Notes: generated from the letters alone by a model not told the origin. A stretch of DNA of 64,000 nucleotides from Nostoc sp. XA010 (GCF_020829625.1 NZ_JAIVFX010000019.1:1-64000); one strand, 5' to 3'. Shown: positions 1 to 9,242, counted from the stretch's first letter. Translations and numbers: made by a program.

Positions 1-2
1 AT

Positions 3-305
3 GAGCCTCTTAAACTCCGATGTATTCAAATATTTCAATCTGTTGCTAATGACAATAAATGGTTCATTAAAGCACTAGAAATCGCACCAGACCATATTCA
101 TTTATTAATTGAATATGACCCGCATCATTCAATATCTCAAGTGGTGAAAGCATTTAAAGGTCGGTCATCAAGATATTTGCGACAAGAATTTCCAGAGTTA
201 ATGAAGCTTCCTAGTCTGTGGACACATTCATATATGTTTGACACCACTGGAAAAGTTAGCACTCAGAAAGTTCTGGAGTACATCAATGATCCGCATCACG
301 GATAA
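3..305 (+). CDS. IS200/IS605-family transposase TnpA, 3' part (5' end outside window)
   Basis: An open frame enters from the left edge and stops at TAA 303-305. It reads like the C-terminal two thirds of a Y1 (HUH) single-strand transposase. The metal-binding HUH motif is seen as DHIHLLIEYD, followed by the helix VVKAFKGRSSRYLRQEFPEL and the catalytic-tyrosine helix KVLEYINDPHHG, with Tyr as the expected nucleophile. Family members cut and rejoin single-stranded DNA at hairpin ends. A perfect hairpin 26 bases downstream (331-351) fits the right end of the element. No TnpB gene follows. Whether the element is intact cannot be judged because its start is missing. Confidence 0.85.
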   Translation, partial: EPLKLRCIQIFQSVANDNKWFIKALEIAPDHIHLLIEYDPHHSISQVVKAFKGRSSRYLRQEFPELMKLPSLWTHSYMFDTTGKVSTQKVLEYINDPHHG

Positions 306-330
306 ATAAATTTATCCTGTTCGCTTATAT

Positions 331-351
331 CCCCCGAATTCTATTCGGGGG
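331..351. repeat. Perfect hairpin, likely right-end hairpin of the IS200/IS605 element
   Basis: A 9-bp perfect stem (CCCCCGAAT / ATTCGGGGG) with a 3-nt loop, followed by TTTTAC, lies just after the transposase stop. IS200/IS605 elements have subterminal hairpins recognised by TnpA in place of inverted terminal repeats, so this is probably the right end. It could also act as a transcription terminator. Confidence 0.6.
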
Positions 352-721
352 TTTTACGCATCACGACTCGTAACAATCTTTTCGTAGGTATTTCGTAAAT
401 CAGTATCTATCCCAGTGACAATCAACATATCTCGGCCGATACTGTGATTATTAGATACCGGACTATAGATTCCAGGTTCATGATCTGGGCAGCTATTCGG
501 GGATAGGTGATTCGCCACAAGCGAATGTCATCTGTCCCCTTTATTAATTATTGGTGTGAGTTCTAACTAGCCTACCGTCGCTAAGGTAACGGGTGTATTA
601 AGGCGATCGCAACAAACTTTCACTGGGAAAAGAACGGCAAATTGTGGGTTGAAAGTAACCGGATGCTGCGGCGCTACAGTGTAGAAGCTAATGACAGCAA
701 GCGTAACACGGAGACAAAAAA
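352..721. other. Intergenic stretch with a hairpin and a possible coding remnant
   Basis: No intact gene is visible. An imperfect inverted repeat spans about 499-539 (GGGGATAGGTGA against TCATCTGTCCCC) and is followed by an AT-rich run. From about 585 one plus frame stays open into the next gene and reads protein-like (WEKNGKLWVESNRMLRRYS near 621-680), possibly the tail of a lost gene. A GGAG box near 710-715 belongs to the gene starting at 722. Confidence 0.4.
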
Positions 722-1462
722 GTGCAAATCACTAAGCGCAATGTTGAATTAAGAGTAGATGGCAGCTTAATGCGTGTTTATGTAGCGGCTCCCAAAGCAG
801 CAGGAAAATACCCTGGTATTGTCTTCTACAGTGATATTTATCAGTTAGGTGATGCAATGATTCGTCTAGCTAACTATTTAGCAGGATACGGCTATGTAGT
901 AGCAGCCCCAGAAATTTTTCACCGAATTGAGCCAGTTGGTTTAGTAATTGAGCCAGATGATCTGGGAAGGATGCGGGGTAATGACGATGCGCGTCGAACC
1001 TCGGTAGCTGATTATGATGCCGATTGCCTTGCTGTGATTGAATTTCTGAAAACAGAGAGTGCGGTTTCTCCAAATCAAATAGGCACTCTCGGCTTTTGTA
1101 TTGGTGGACATTTAGCTTTCCGCGCAGCATTTCAAAACGAAATTCGGGCTTGTGTCTGCTGTTACCCTACTGGGATTCCCAGTGGTAAACTGGGTAAAGA
1201 GGTAGCCGATACAATCCAGAGAATAAGTGAAATCAAAGGCGAGATGCTAATGGTATTTGGTACTCTTGACCCTCATATACTAGATAGCGATCGCCAAACC
1301 ATAATAAAAGCAATTGAAAATGCTAACATACCTCACCAAGTTTTCTCGTATGAAGCAGAACATACATTCATGCGTGACGATGGTTATCGTTATGATTCTA
1401 GTGCTACCACCGCAGCTTGGTCTGAAATAGTAACTTTCTTGGGGCGCATATTTGCAGACTGA
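722..1462 (+). CDS. Dienelactone hydrolase family protein
   Basis: A 246-aa alpha/beta hydrolase. The nucleophile motif GFCIGGH places the catalytic cysteine at residue 126, the acid is Asp183 in FGTLDPH, and the histidine is His214 in AEHTFMRD. A Cys-Asp-His triad and this length are typical of dienelactone hydrolases, which open carboxymethylene-butenolide-type lactones; most cyanobacterial members have no known substrate. The start is GTG 722, preceded by a GGAGA box; no better ATG lies upstream. It stands alone, convergent with the kinase gene downstream. A second member of the family lies at 27482-28237. Confidence 0.85.
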   Translation: MQITKRNVELRVDGSLMRVYVAAPKAAGKYPGIVFYSDIYQLGDAMIRLANYLAGYGYVVAAPEIFHRIEPVGLVIEPDDLGRMRGNDDARRTSVADYDADCLAVIEFLKTESAVSPNQIGTLGFCIGGHLAFRAAFQNEIRACVCCYPTGIPSGKLGKEVADTIQRISEIKGEMLMVFGTLDPHILDSDRQTIIKAIENANIPHQVFSYEAEHTFMRDDGYRYDSSATTAAWSEIVTFLGRIFAD

Positions 1463-1486
1463 AAGCTTCTATTATTTAGTAGCCCG

Positions 1487-2443
1487 TCAAATTTGAGTTG
1501 TCTGCAACGCTAATAAACCAGCACCATAAGCAGGTTCATACCTCGGAAAAATCACGTTTACATTAGGAAACTTCTTAACGATTGATGCTGCAAATCTTTC
1601 ATGGATATTGCATCTACCGCGCCATACACTTCCTGTTGTGACTACTTCCAAAACTGAGTCAGTACTAAAAATCGCATCAATTACTGTAGATGTAGCTTTT
1701 ACTAACTCTTTTACAGCATCGTCAATTATAATATTCGCTACTATATCACCTGATGCGGCTGCAAAATCTACAACTGGTGCTAAAGCAGCTATCTGTTTAA
1801 CTCCCCATTGTCGCCGATATACTACTTCTATTAAATCTTCTATATTTGTTAAATCAAGATGCTGTTTTAAACTCTCTAGCAAACTCGTTGAAATCTCTCG
1901 CCCATCATAAGATTTTAATGCTGCATTCATGCCTGCGATCGCAATTTTATAAGCGCTACCTTCATCTCCTAAAATATACCCCCAGCCGCCGACTCGCTTA
2001 GTATGTCCTTCATGATTTCGACCGAAAACTATCGAACCAGTACCGGCTGCAACCACAATTCCTACAGGCTGACCAATTCCACCAACTAAAGCAATTAAAG
2101 CATCGTTACAAATTACAATATTCGCGGGTTGTAATGCCCAAGTAATAGGCAATTTTTTATGCTGTAACTCTTTAACTAAACCTTTTACTACTTCAATATC
2201 TGTTGCACGACCTACACCTGCTAAACCCAAACATATCGCGTCAATCTTTAGAGTATTTGTAATTATTGCGGCCTCAACCGCATTGTGAATTGCAGATTGA
2301 ATAGATTGTAAAGTGGCTTCGATACCTATACTTTGATAATTAGATGGGCCTGCTTCAGCACGACCTAGCACTAGATACAAATCATCCATCAAGACACAAA
2401 CAGTCTTGCTACCGCCGCCATCTATTCCTAAAACATAACTCAT
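1487..2443 (-). CDS. BadF/BadG/BcrA/BcrD-type ATPase, probable N-acetylglucosamine kinase
   Basis: A 318-aa protein of the sugar kinase/Hsp70/actin fold. The phosphate-1 motif GIDGGGSKT lies at the N-terminus, GLAGVGR and the catalytic-region CNDALIALVGG follow, and the adenosine/phosphate-2 motif AAGTGSIVFGR is clear. The family includes eukaryote-type N-acetylglucosamine kinases. ATG 2443 was chosen; a TTG at 2452 is possible. It begins 14 bases after the stop of an AmpG-like transporter on the same strand, so import and phosphorylation of an amino sugar from cell-wall turnover is a reasonable inference. Substrate specificity cannot be read from the sequence. Confidence 0.75.
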   Translation of the reverse strand: MSYVLGIDGGGSKTVCVLMDDLYLVLGRAEAGPSNYQSIGIEATLQSIQSAIHNAVEAAIITNTLKIDAICLGLAGVGRATDIEVVKGLVKELQHKKLPITWALQPANIVICNDALIALVGGIGQPVGIVVAAGTGSIVFGRNHEGHTKRVGGWGYILGDEGSAYKIAIAGMNAALKSYDGREISTSLLESLKQHLDLTNIEDLIEVVYRRQWGVKQIAALAPVVDFAAASGDIVANIIIDDAVKELVKATSTVIDAIFSTDSVLEVVTTGSVWRGRCNIHERFAASIVKKFPNVNVIFPRYEPAYGAGLLALQTTQI

Positions 2444-2457
2444 GGATTGCAATAATC

Positions 2458-3729
2458 TTAATTATTTTGATGCTTCGGTTCTTCTTTTAAAGGAATAAAA
2501 AATAGAGCAATCATCCCAGGAATGGTTAACAAACAAACCAAGACAAAAAATAATGGATAGCCAAGTGCTTTTTGCAGATAACCACTAACTAATCCGGGTA
2601 ACATCATTCCTAAAGCCATAATGCCAGTAGATATGGCAAAATGAGAAGTTTTATATTCGCCTTGGCAAATATACATTAAATAAACACTAAAAGCTGTAAA
2701 TCCAAAACCATAGCCAAATTGCTCCAAGGAAACCAAGGGATACACTAATGTTAGTGAAGGCTTCGTGTAAGCCATATACACATAGAATACATCAGGTAAA
2801 TTCAAAGCTAAAGCCATAGGGAATAAACATTTTTTTAATCCATATCTAGAAATTAGCAAGCCTCCTAAAATGCCTCCACAGATTAAGGATATTACCCCAA
2901 ATGTCCCGTAGACTAGCCCGACATCTGATGTTGATAAACCTAAACCTCCTACTTCTGGTTTGTCCAATAAAAATAAAGAGGCTATCTTCACAAGCATTGC
3001 TTCCCCAAGTCTGTAAAGCAATATAAATGCTAAAATATTTATAATTTTATCTTGAGCAAAATATGAGCTAATGATTGACCAAAAAGGTATATTTTCCCTA
3101 GCTTCTATTTCTCGTTGCTTATCTGATTCAGGTAAAGGTAAAATTAGGCGATGGAAAATAAACAGAATTGATAAAATCAAAGCTGAGAAACCAATAGTTA
3201 TAGTCCAGCTTAAAGGAATATTGTTCAGAGACACTTCAAGCTGGCCTGCTAAGACTACTAATATTCCAGAGCCAAAAATGACAGCCATTCGATAAAACAG
3301 TGAGCGAATGCCAACAAATAAGGCTTGTTGTTCTGGAGATAAAGCCAGCAGATAGAAGCCATCTGTGGCGATGTCATAAGTCGCAGAGATAAATGCTCCT
3401 ATTGTTAATGTCGCAAGGGAGATCAAAAAGAAATTTGGCAGTTGCAAAGAGAAGGCTATCAAACCCAAACAAGCGAACATCGCAAATTGGGTATAAAGTA
3501 TCCATTGACGTTTGGTAGAATAAATATCGACAATTGGACCCCAAAACATTTTGATGACCCAAGGTAGATAGAGAAAACTTGTCCATAAGGCAATTTGAGT
3601 ATTATCTATTCCGAGCTTTTTGTAAAAGATTACGGAAACTGTATTGATGATAATGTAAGGTATACCAGAGGCAAAGTAGAGAGTGGGTATGTATGTCCAG
3701 GGCGAAGGGGTGGTAGTTTGAGGTTTCAT
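2458..3729 (-). CDS. MFS transporter, AmpG-like
   Basis: A 423-aa integral membrane protein with about twelve hydrophobic segments. The N-terminal region TLYFASGIPYIIINTVS and the following SFLYLPWVIKMFWGP and DIYSTKRQWI match the AmpG-type permease branch of the major facilitator superfamily, which imports muropeptides or related cell-wall fragments. It starts at ATG 3729 and is followed 14 bases later by a sugar kinase, suggesting an operon for recovering amino sugars. The substrate is inferred from family and context only. Confidence 0.7.
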   Translation of the reverse strand: MKPQTTTPSPWTYIPTLYFASGIPYIIINTVSVIFYKKLGIDNTQIALWTSFLYLPWVIKMFWGPIVDIYSTKRQWILYTQFAMFACLGLIAFSLQLPNFFLISLATLTIGAFISATYDIATDGFYLLALSPEQQALFVGIRSLFYRMAVIFGSGILVVLAGQLEVSLNNIPLSWTITIGFSALILSILFIFHRLILPLPESDKQREIEARENIPFWSIISSYFAQDKIINILAFILLYRLGEAMLVKIASLFLLDKPEVGGLGLSTSDVGLVYGTFGVISLICGGILGGLLISRYGLKKCLFPMALALNLPDVFYVYMAYTKPSLTLVYPLVSLEQFGYGFGFTAFSVYLMYICQGEYKTSHFAISTGIMALGMMLPGLVSGYLQKALGYPLFFVLVCLLTIPGMIALFFIPLKEEPKHQNN

Positions 3730-3759
3730 ATTTGCCTCTAATTATCGGTGTTATTAAAA

Positions 3760-5022
3760 TTAGCATCCAATAGGACACCAATAGGATAAGTTATCTGTAA
3801 TTTCCCCTTCAGAAAGGCGGATTCCTAAACCTCCAGATATAAATTTGTCATTACCATCGTTATATAGCCAAGCTCCCCAAACTTGAGTCATTGACTTGCC
3901 ATCAATTTCTAATTTAGGAAATTCTAATAACTCTTGATAGACATAATTCTGTTGTGTATACCAAGGGTCATTATTACTACTACGCACAGAGATATTTCCT
4001 GAATTAACTGCAAATCCTCCTTCACCTTCTCTTCCTAAAATAGGTTTGGCGAAGTATGAATTACCTATTGCTGTTGCACTCAGTGATGTTTTAGGAAAAT
4101 ATTCCCAGAGTGTCCCAGCATCTTTGCTAGAAAAAAAGTCATATCCCAAATCTGTAATTAGAGCAAATATACTTTTTGGTTGCAGTGCAAAGGCAGAACC
4201 AAAGTTCACAATCACAATTTTATTCTCAAAAATTAGTTGCTCTAGAGCCGGCCATAATCTTTCACCTTTTTCATCAGTATCATGAATTAGCCATTCCACT
4301 GGATACCACATAAAAAGTATATCTATTGGTTTTTTTGTTCTTTGGTCAAATAGATACTCGCCATCTTTGATGCCAAGATATTCTAAGGGTAAAATGATAC
4401 TTTTGGACTCCAAGTAATTTCTTAACCAGCGCATAGTACCTAAATCTTCGGCATTATTCAAAGCTGTAAATGCTACGCGACAGTCTGTAATTGGTTTACC
4501 CAAATTTAATGCGGCTCTATTTACATGCTGATTGAGTGTTATTTTTAATATTTTTTGAGCATCTAAATCTGGTTCTTGCAATCCAAAATGCCTGGCGACT
4601 TTATTATTGCCATCCGTACACTCAAACCAAAAACTAGGAGTTTGGGGATTAGTTTCTACTACCTTTTTTATCCCCGTTTCTTGATTCCAGCACCAGTCAA
4701 GACGCATACAAAATGGTGCGAGGAAGTCATATTTAACTAACTTGATAGTAGCTTCCGGAAATCCATAGTAAAGTAGTGTATCCTCATCAAGAGTGCGGAT
4801 AATTTCCCACACTTGGGTTAAAACACTACCAACTAATTCCGACGCTTGCTGGATTTCTTGTATCGTCTGCGGTAAAACTTGATGGCAATAATAAAGAGCG
4901 TAAGGTGTTTCTTGGTCAGTCAGAGGTATACCTGTTCCTTCTTCAATAGGAGCAAAGTTATACCAACCCATTTTCATCGACTGAAATAGACGCTTTCGTT
5001 GAGGACTGTTGAAAATATTCAT
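3760..5022 (-). CDS. Glutathionylspermidine synthase-like ATP-grasp protein (YgiC-like)
   Basis: A 420-aa protein of the glutathionylspermidine synthase preATP-grasp family. Visible marks are the substrate-side block RLDWCWNQETG and ETNPQTPSFWF near residues 107-132 and the glycine-rich nucleotide loop KPILGREGEGG near 355. It lacks an amidase half, as in E. coli YgiC/YjfC, whose acceptor is unknown. The frame stays open to 5283, but that stretch overlaps the lipoprotein gene and reads as non-protein-like, so ATG 5022, 7 bases after the lipoprotein stop and behind AAAGAG, is the likely start. The pair forms an operon. Confidence 0.8.
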   Translation of the reverse strand: MNIFNSPQRKRLFQSMKMGWYNFAPIEEGTGIPLTDQETPYALYYCHQVLPQTIQEIQQASELVGSVLTQVWEIIRTLDEDTLLYYGFPEATIKLVKYDFLAPFCMRLDWCWNQETGIKKVVETNPQTPSFWFECTDGNNKVARHFGLQEPDLDAQKILKITLNQHVNRAALNLGKPITDCRVAFTALNNAEDLGTMRWLRNYLESKSIILPLEYLGIKDGEYLFDQRTKKPIDILFMWYPVEWLIHDTDEKGERLWPALEQLIFENKIVIVNFGSAFALQPKSIFALITDLGYDFFSSKDAGTLWEYFPKTSLSATAIGNSYFAKPILGREGEGGFAVNSGNISVRSSNNDPWYTQQNYVYQELLEFPKLEIDGKSMTQVWGAWLYNDGNDKFISGGLGIRLSEGEITDNLSYWCPIGC

Positions 5023-5029
5023 AACTCTT

Positions 5030-5341
5030 TTATCCACCCGCATGACCACCGCGACCAAAACTACCAAAACCACTACGGCCCTTGGCAGAACCTCTGGAAG
5101 TCCCGGCCTCCGATGAATTACTAAAACCTGATCCTCTAATGCTACTCCCACCAGAGTAACCACTTGATCTGCCGCTACTATTAGATGAGGGTGAACAGTT
5201 ATTGGGTTGTTGTTTAGGGTTCGGCGATGTTGTGGAGATGCAATCTGACTGTCTTGCTTCTGGGGTTGTCGCACAAGAAGCAAGTAGCGATACAGTCATA
5301 ACGAACACTATGAGTTGAAATAAACCTGGTTTCAATTTCAT
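5030..5341 (-). CDS. Small Ser/Gly-rich lipoprotein, YgiB-like partner of the downstream ligase
   Basis: A 103-aa protein. A signal peptide ends in the lipobox LLASC with the lipidated cysteine at residue 23. The rest is low-complexity Ser, Gly and Asn, ending in a glycine/arginine-rich tail. In E. coli a lipoprotein of the DUF1190/YgiB type precedes YgiC. The same order and the glycine/serine-rich tail suggest an equivalent here, but sequence similarity to DUF1190 was not measured. It is first in a two-gene minus-strand operon. Confidence 0.65.
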   Translation of the reverse strand: MKLKPGLFQLIVFVMTVSLLASCATTPEARQSDCISTTSPNPKQQPNNCSPSSNSSGRSSGYSGGSSIRGSGFSNSSEAGTSRGSAKGRSGFGSFGRGGHAGG

Positions 5342-5535
5342 GAGTCTTTCTGGATGAATATACAGATGTCAGCTACAGAATTTATGCAAGATAACTACAA
5401 GAGTCAAAAATAGATTTCGCATTTCCAAATAGATTTTTTAAGGAATATATCTACGATTTAGAGAATTGCTAAACAAACCCTCTCCAACCCTGTGGCAAAA
5501 TTTATTAGAGTCCTTCCATAGTTAGTTTGCCCAGC

Positions 5536-8520
5536 ATGACCGCAACCATTCCCAATCTCCCCAGTCTCTACGACCCCTTTTCCACTGAAGCCAAGTGGCA
5601 ACAATTCTGGGAAGACAACCAAGTTTACAAAGCTGACCCCAACAAAGGCGGCGAACCCTACTGCATCGTCATTCCACCGCCGAATGTCACTGGCAGTTTG
5701 CACATGGGTCACGCCTTTGAAAGTGCGTTGATTGATACCCTCGTGCGCTACCACCGGATGCAGGGACGTAATACCCTGTGGCTACCCGGAACTGACCACG
5801 CCAGCATCGCTGTACATAGTATGCTGGAAAAGCAACTCAAAAAAGAGGGTAAGACTCGCTACGAGTTGGGGCGCGAGGAATTCCTAGAACGCGCTTGGCA
5901 ATGGAAGGCGGAGTCTGAGGGAACGATTCTTAATCAGCTACGACGCTTGGGTGTCTCGGTGGACTGGTCACGGGAGAGGTTTACCCTGGATGAGGGTTTA
6001 TCTAAGGCTGTTGTGGAGGCATTTACTCGCCTTTACGAGGAAGGCTTAATTTATCGTGGTGAATATTTAGTTAACTGGTGTCCCGCTTCTCAGTCGGCGG
6101 TGTCTGATGTAGAAGTTGAAAATCAAGAGGTGAATGGAAATCTCTGGCACTTCCGCTATCCCCTCACCGATGGTTCCGGTTTTGTAGAGGTGGCGACAAC
6201 TCGACCAGAAACTATGCTGGGTGATACAGCAGTAGCAGTTAATCCCAATGACGATCGCTACAAACATCTCATTGGTAAAACTGTAACTCTGCCAATTCTA
6301 CAACGAGAAATTCCCATTATTGGCGATGAATTCGTTGACCCGACTTTCGGCACAGGTTGCGTAAAGATAACTCCTGCCCATGACCCGAACGATTTTGACA
6401 TGGGTAAGCGTCACAATCTGCCGTTGATTAACATTATGAATAAAGACGGCACTCTCAACGTCAACGCTGGGGAGTTTCAAGGACAAGACCGCTTTGTTGC
6501 TAGAAAAAATGTGGTTTCTCGCCTAGAAGCAGATGGCTTTTTGGTGAAGATCGAAGATTATAAACATACCGTTCCCTACAGCGATCGCGGTAAAGTACCT
6601 ATTGAACCACTCCTCTCGACTCAGTGGTTCGTCAAAATTCGCCCTCTAGCTGACAACACTCTCGAATTCCTCGACCAGCAAACTTCTCCAGAGTTTGTCC
6701 CCCAACGCTGGACAAAGGTCTATCGTGATTGGCTAGTCAAACTCAAAGATTGGTGTATCTCTCGTCAATTATGGTGGGGACACCAAATTCCGGCTTGGTA
6801 CGCTATCAGTGAAACGGATGGACAAATTACCGATAACACGCCTTTTGTCGTGGCAAAATCGGAAACTGAAGCTTGGGAAAAAGCTAAATCACAATTTGGA
6901 GAAAATGTCAAGTTAGAACAAGACCCAGATGTGCTAGATACTTGGTTTTCTTCTGGACTCTGGCCGTTTTCGACTTTGGGCTGGCCGGAACAAACTCAAG
7001 ATTTAGCAACTTATTACCCAACTACTACTTTGGTGACAGGCTTTGACATCATCTTTTTCTGGGTAGCCAGAATGACCATGATGGCTGGGCATTTTACGCA
7101 GCAAATGCCTTTCCAAACGGTTTACATTCATGGTTTGGTGCTGGATGAAAAAGGTCAGAAGATGTCAAAGACCAAAGGTAATGGCATTGACCCATTGTTG
7201 TTAATTGACAAATATGGTACTGATGCCCTGCGGTATACCTTAATTAGAGAAGTAGCTGGCGCTGGTCAAGATATCAGATTGGAATACGATCGCAAAAAGG
7301 ATGAATCGGCATCGGTGGAGGCATCCCGCAACTTTGCAAATAAGTTGTGGAATGCTGCCCGGTTTGTGATGATGAATTTGGATGGACAAACACCGCAACA
7401 ATTGGGGAATCCAGTAGCCACAGAATTGAGCGATCGCTGGATTATCTCGCGGTATCATCAAGTTATCAAACAAACCATCAATTACATCGATAATTACGGT
7501 TTAGGGGAAGCAGCAAAAGGACTCTACGAATTCATCTGGGGTGATTTCTGCGATCAATATATTGAACTGGTGAAATCCAGATTGCAAGCAGATGCCGATC
7601 CAGTATCGCGGCGGGTAGCACAGCAAACCCTCGGCTACATATTGGAAGGGATTATGAAACTGCTTCATCCCTTCATGCCTCATATTACCGAAGAAATTTG
7701 GCAAACTCTCACCCAACAATCAACAGATTCACCGCAAACTTTACCATTACAAATCTATCCCCAGATAGATGCGAACTTGATTGATTCAGCTTTAGAAGAA
7801 CAGTTTGAATTACTGATTGCTACTATCCGCACAATTCGGAATTTGCGGGCTGAGGCGGATATTAAGCCTGGGGTAAAAGTGACAGCAAATTTGCAAACTG
7901 AAAGCCAGAAAGAGCGGGAAGTTCTCACTGCTGGACAAGATTACATTAAAGATTTGGCGAAGGTTGAGACTTTAACTATTACCGACAAGCAAGAAAAGCA
8001 AACTGTTGCAGTTAAAAAACCTCAAAGGGGTTTGAAGACGATTGGCTTAATTATTGTGGCTATTGTCTTTGGTAGATTGGGTTTAGCTGCGGGAAATGCC
8101 ATTAATGACATTCCCATCGTCGGAACTTTCTTTGAAATAGTTGGTTTTGCTTACACAGCCTGGTTTGTTAGCCAAAATTTACTCACTGCTCAAGCAAGAC
8201 TTAGGTTATGGAGCCGATTTTTCCCACAGAGAGAATTAGAACAATCACAAGAACCAGAAAATGCGATCGCAGGTGTAATTGGTACAATACAAGTGCTAAT
8301 TCCTCTAAGCGGTGTGGTAGATATTGAAGCTGTACGTGCCAAGCTAGAAAAAAGCTTGAGTAAAGCTGAAGCAGAAGTTCAATCCCTGAGTACCAGATTA
8401 AACAATCCTAGTTTCGTAGATAGAGCTAGAGCTGATGTGGTACAGGGAGCGCGGGATGCCTTAGCAGAAGCACAGAAGCAAGCTGAAATTTTGCGCGAGC
8501 GTCTGAAGGGGTTGTCGTAG
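5536..8520 (+). CDS. valS: Valyl-tRNA synthetase with inserted CAAD membrane domain
   Basis: A class I aminoacyl-tRNA synthetase of 994 aa that charges tRNA-Val. The HIGH motif is HMGH at residues 56-59 and the KMSKS motif is KMSKT at 542-546. Between the anticodon-binding domain and the C-terminal coiled-coil arm (about 920-994) there is an extra segment, about 825-915, with two hydrophobic helices (TIGLIIVAIVFGRLGLAAG and a second from about 862). This is the cyanobacterial aminoacyl-tRNA synthetase appended domain, known to anchor such enzymes in thylakoid membranes. ATG 5536 is taken; TTG 5527 in the same frame is possible. Confidence 0.95.
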   Translation: MTATIPNLPSLYDPFSTEAKWQQFWEDNQVYKADPNKGGEPYCIVIPPPNVTGSLHMGHAFESALIDTLVRYHRMQGRNTLWLPGTDHASIAVHSMLEKQLKKEGKTRYELGREEFLERAWQWKAESEGTILNQLRRLGVSVDWSRERFTLDEGLSKAVVEAFTRLYEEGLIYRGEYLVNWCPASQSAVSDVEVENQEVNGNLWHFRYPLTDGSGFVEVATTRPETMLGDTAVAVNPNDDRYKHLIGKTVTLPILQREIPIIGDEFVDPTFGTGCVKITPAHDPNDFDMGKRHNLPLINIMNKDGTLNVNAGEFQGQDRFVARKNVVSRLEADGFLVKIEDYKHTVPYSDRGKVPIEPLLSTQWFVKIRPLADNTLEFLDQQTSPEFVPQRWTKVYRDWLVKLKDWCISRQLWWGHQIPAWYAISETDGQITDNTPFVVAKSETEAWEKAKSQFGENVKLEQDPDVLDTWFSSGLWPFSTLGWPEQTQDLATYYPTTTLVTGFDIIFFWVARMTMMAGHFTQQMPFQTVYIHGLVLDEKGQKMSKTKGNGIDPLLLIDKYGTDALRYTLIREVAGAGQDIRLEYDRKKDESASVEASRNFANKLWNAARFVMMNLDGQTPQQLGNPVATELSDRWIISRYHQVIKQTINYIDNYGLGEAAKGLYEFIWGDFCDQYIELVKSRLQADADPVSRRVAQQTLGYILEGIMKLLHPFMPHITEEIWQTLTQQSTDSPQTLPLQIYPQIDANLIDSALEEQFELLIATIRTIRNLRAEADIKPGVKVTANLQTESQKEREVLTAGQDYIKDLAKVETLTITDKQEKQTVAVKKPQRGLKTIGLIIVAIVFGRLGLAAGNAINDIPIVGTFFEIVGFAYTAWFVSQNLLTAQARLRLWSRFFPQRELEQSQEPENAIAGVIGTIQVLIPLSGVVDIEAVRAKLEKSLSKAEAEVQSLSTRLNNPSFVDRARADVVQGARDALAEAQKQAEILRERLKGLS

Positions 8521-8641
8521 CGATCGCCTGCGTGGCCTAGGATAACTGTAATGGGTAATGGGAGTGTTAATAATTCCAATTACCCATTACCAATTAACAA
8601 GATCCAAATATCAATTCTGGGACTTATTATTTTATTAAATT

Positions 8642-8669
8642 TTTTTAATTTTTAATTTTTAATTTTTAA
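8642..8669. repeat. Heptameric tandem repeat (TTTTTAA x4)
   Basis: Four exact TTTTTAA units end 19 bases before the start of the next gene. Short heptameric tandem repeats are typical of Nostoc/Anabaena intergenic DNA. The AT-rich array lies where the promoter or leader of the downstream gene would be. Confidence 0.75.
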
Positions 8670-8688
8670 TTGGAGCGAAGCGACCCTC

Positions 8689-9123
8689 ATGCTATATCTA
8701 GCCCAGGTGCGTAAAAACGATTTTTTAGACCAGCACCAGTTACGCTTGTTGGCGCGTCAAGAAGCTGATAACTTGTGGGCGATAATTCCAGAAGAGGCTT
8801 TCATTCTCCTAGGGAAGGGAAAAGTTATGAGTGAAAACTTGCTTGTTTTAGTAGAACTTTCCTCTACAGGCGACATTGAAAGACTAGAAGATGCCACCAA
8901 CTGGGTACTCCATCTGGTACAAAGCTATCTCACTATAGGCATTACCCCCGAATTTTTGCAGCACGAAGCCGAACGAGCAGAACATTGGCGACAATCCCTG
9001 ACGTTGCAAAACCAAGACTTGGCGCGGCGTTCTTTAGAATTGGAAGCTCGTCGTGAACAAATTCAAGCCTTGGAAGAAAGCCTCAAACGCGAGAAAAATG
9101 GTCATCCCCAGGAGGAAAGTTAA
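8689..9123 (+). CDS. Conserved hypothetical protein with C-terminal coiled coil
   Basis: A 144-aa protein that I do not assign to a named family. The N-terminal part (1-75) looks globular, with a hydrophobic core (ILLGKGKVMSENLLVLVEL). Residues about 95-140 are strongly heptad-like and rich in Glu, Arg, Gln and Leu, so a coiled coil is expected. No signal peptide or membrane segment is seen. The start is ATG 8689 behind GGAGCGAAGCGACC. It lies between valS and cysC on the same strand, with no evident functional link to either. Confidence 0.7.
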   Translation: MLYLAQVRKNDFLDQHQLRLLARQEADNLWAIIPEEAFILLGKGKVMSENLLVLVELSSTGDIERLEDATNWVLHLVQSYLTIGITPEFLQHEAERAEHWRQSLTLQNQDLARRSLELEARREQIQALEESLKREKNGHPQEES

Positions 9124-9242
9124 AAGTTTGCAATTGTATTGTCCATAAAACCACAACACCCTCCAATGTGTATTTATTGACCTAAAATTACCCAAAAAAG
9201 TATTTTTTTGGTCTGCCATTTGAAGTGTACGGTGGAGGTAAG

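Noticed and set aside
5023..5283. N-terminal extension of the glutathionylspermidine-synthase-like frame
   Set aside because: It overlaps the lipoprotein gene in another frame and is a Val/Arg/Pro-rich artefact of the glycine/serine codons; a proper ATG with an SD is at 5022.
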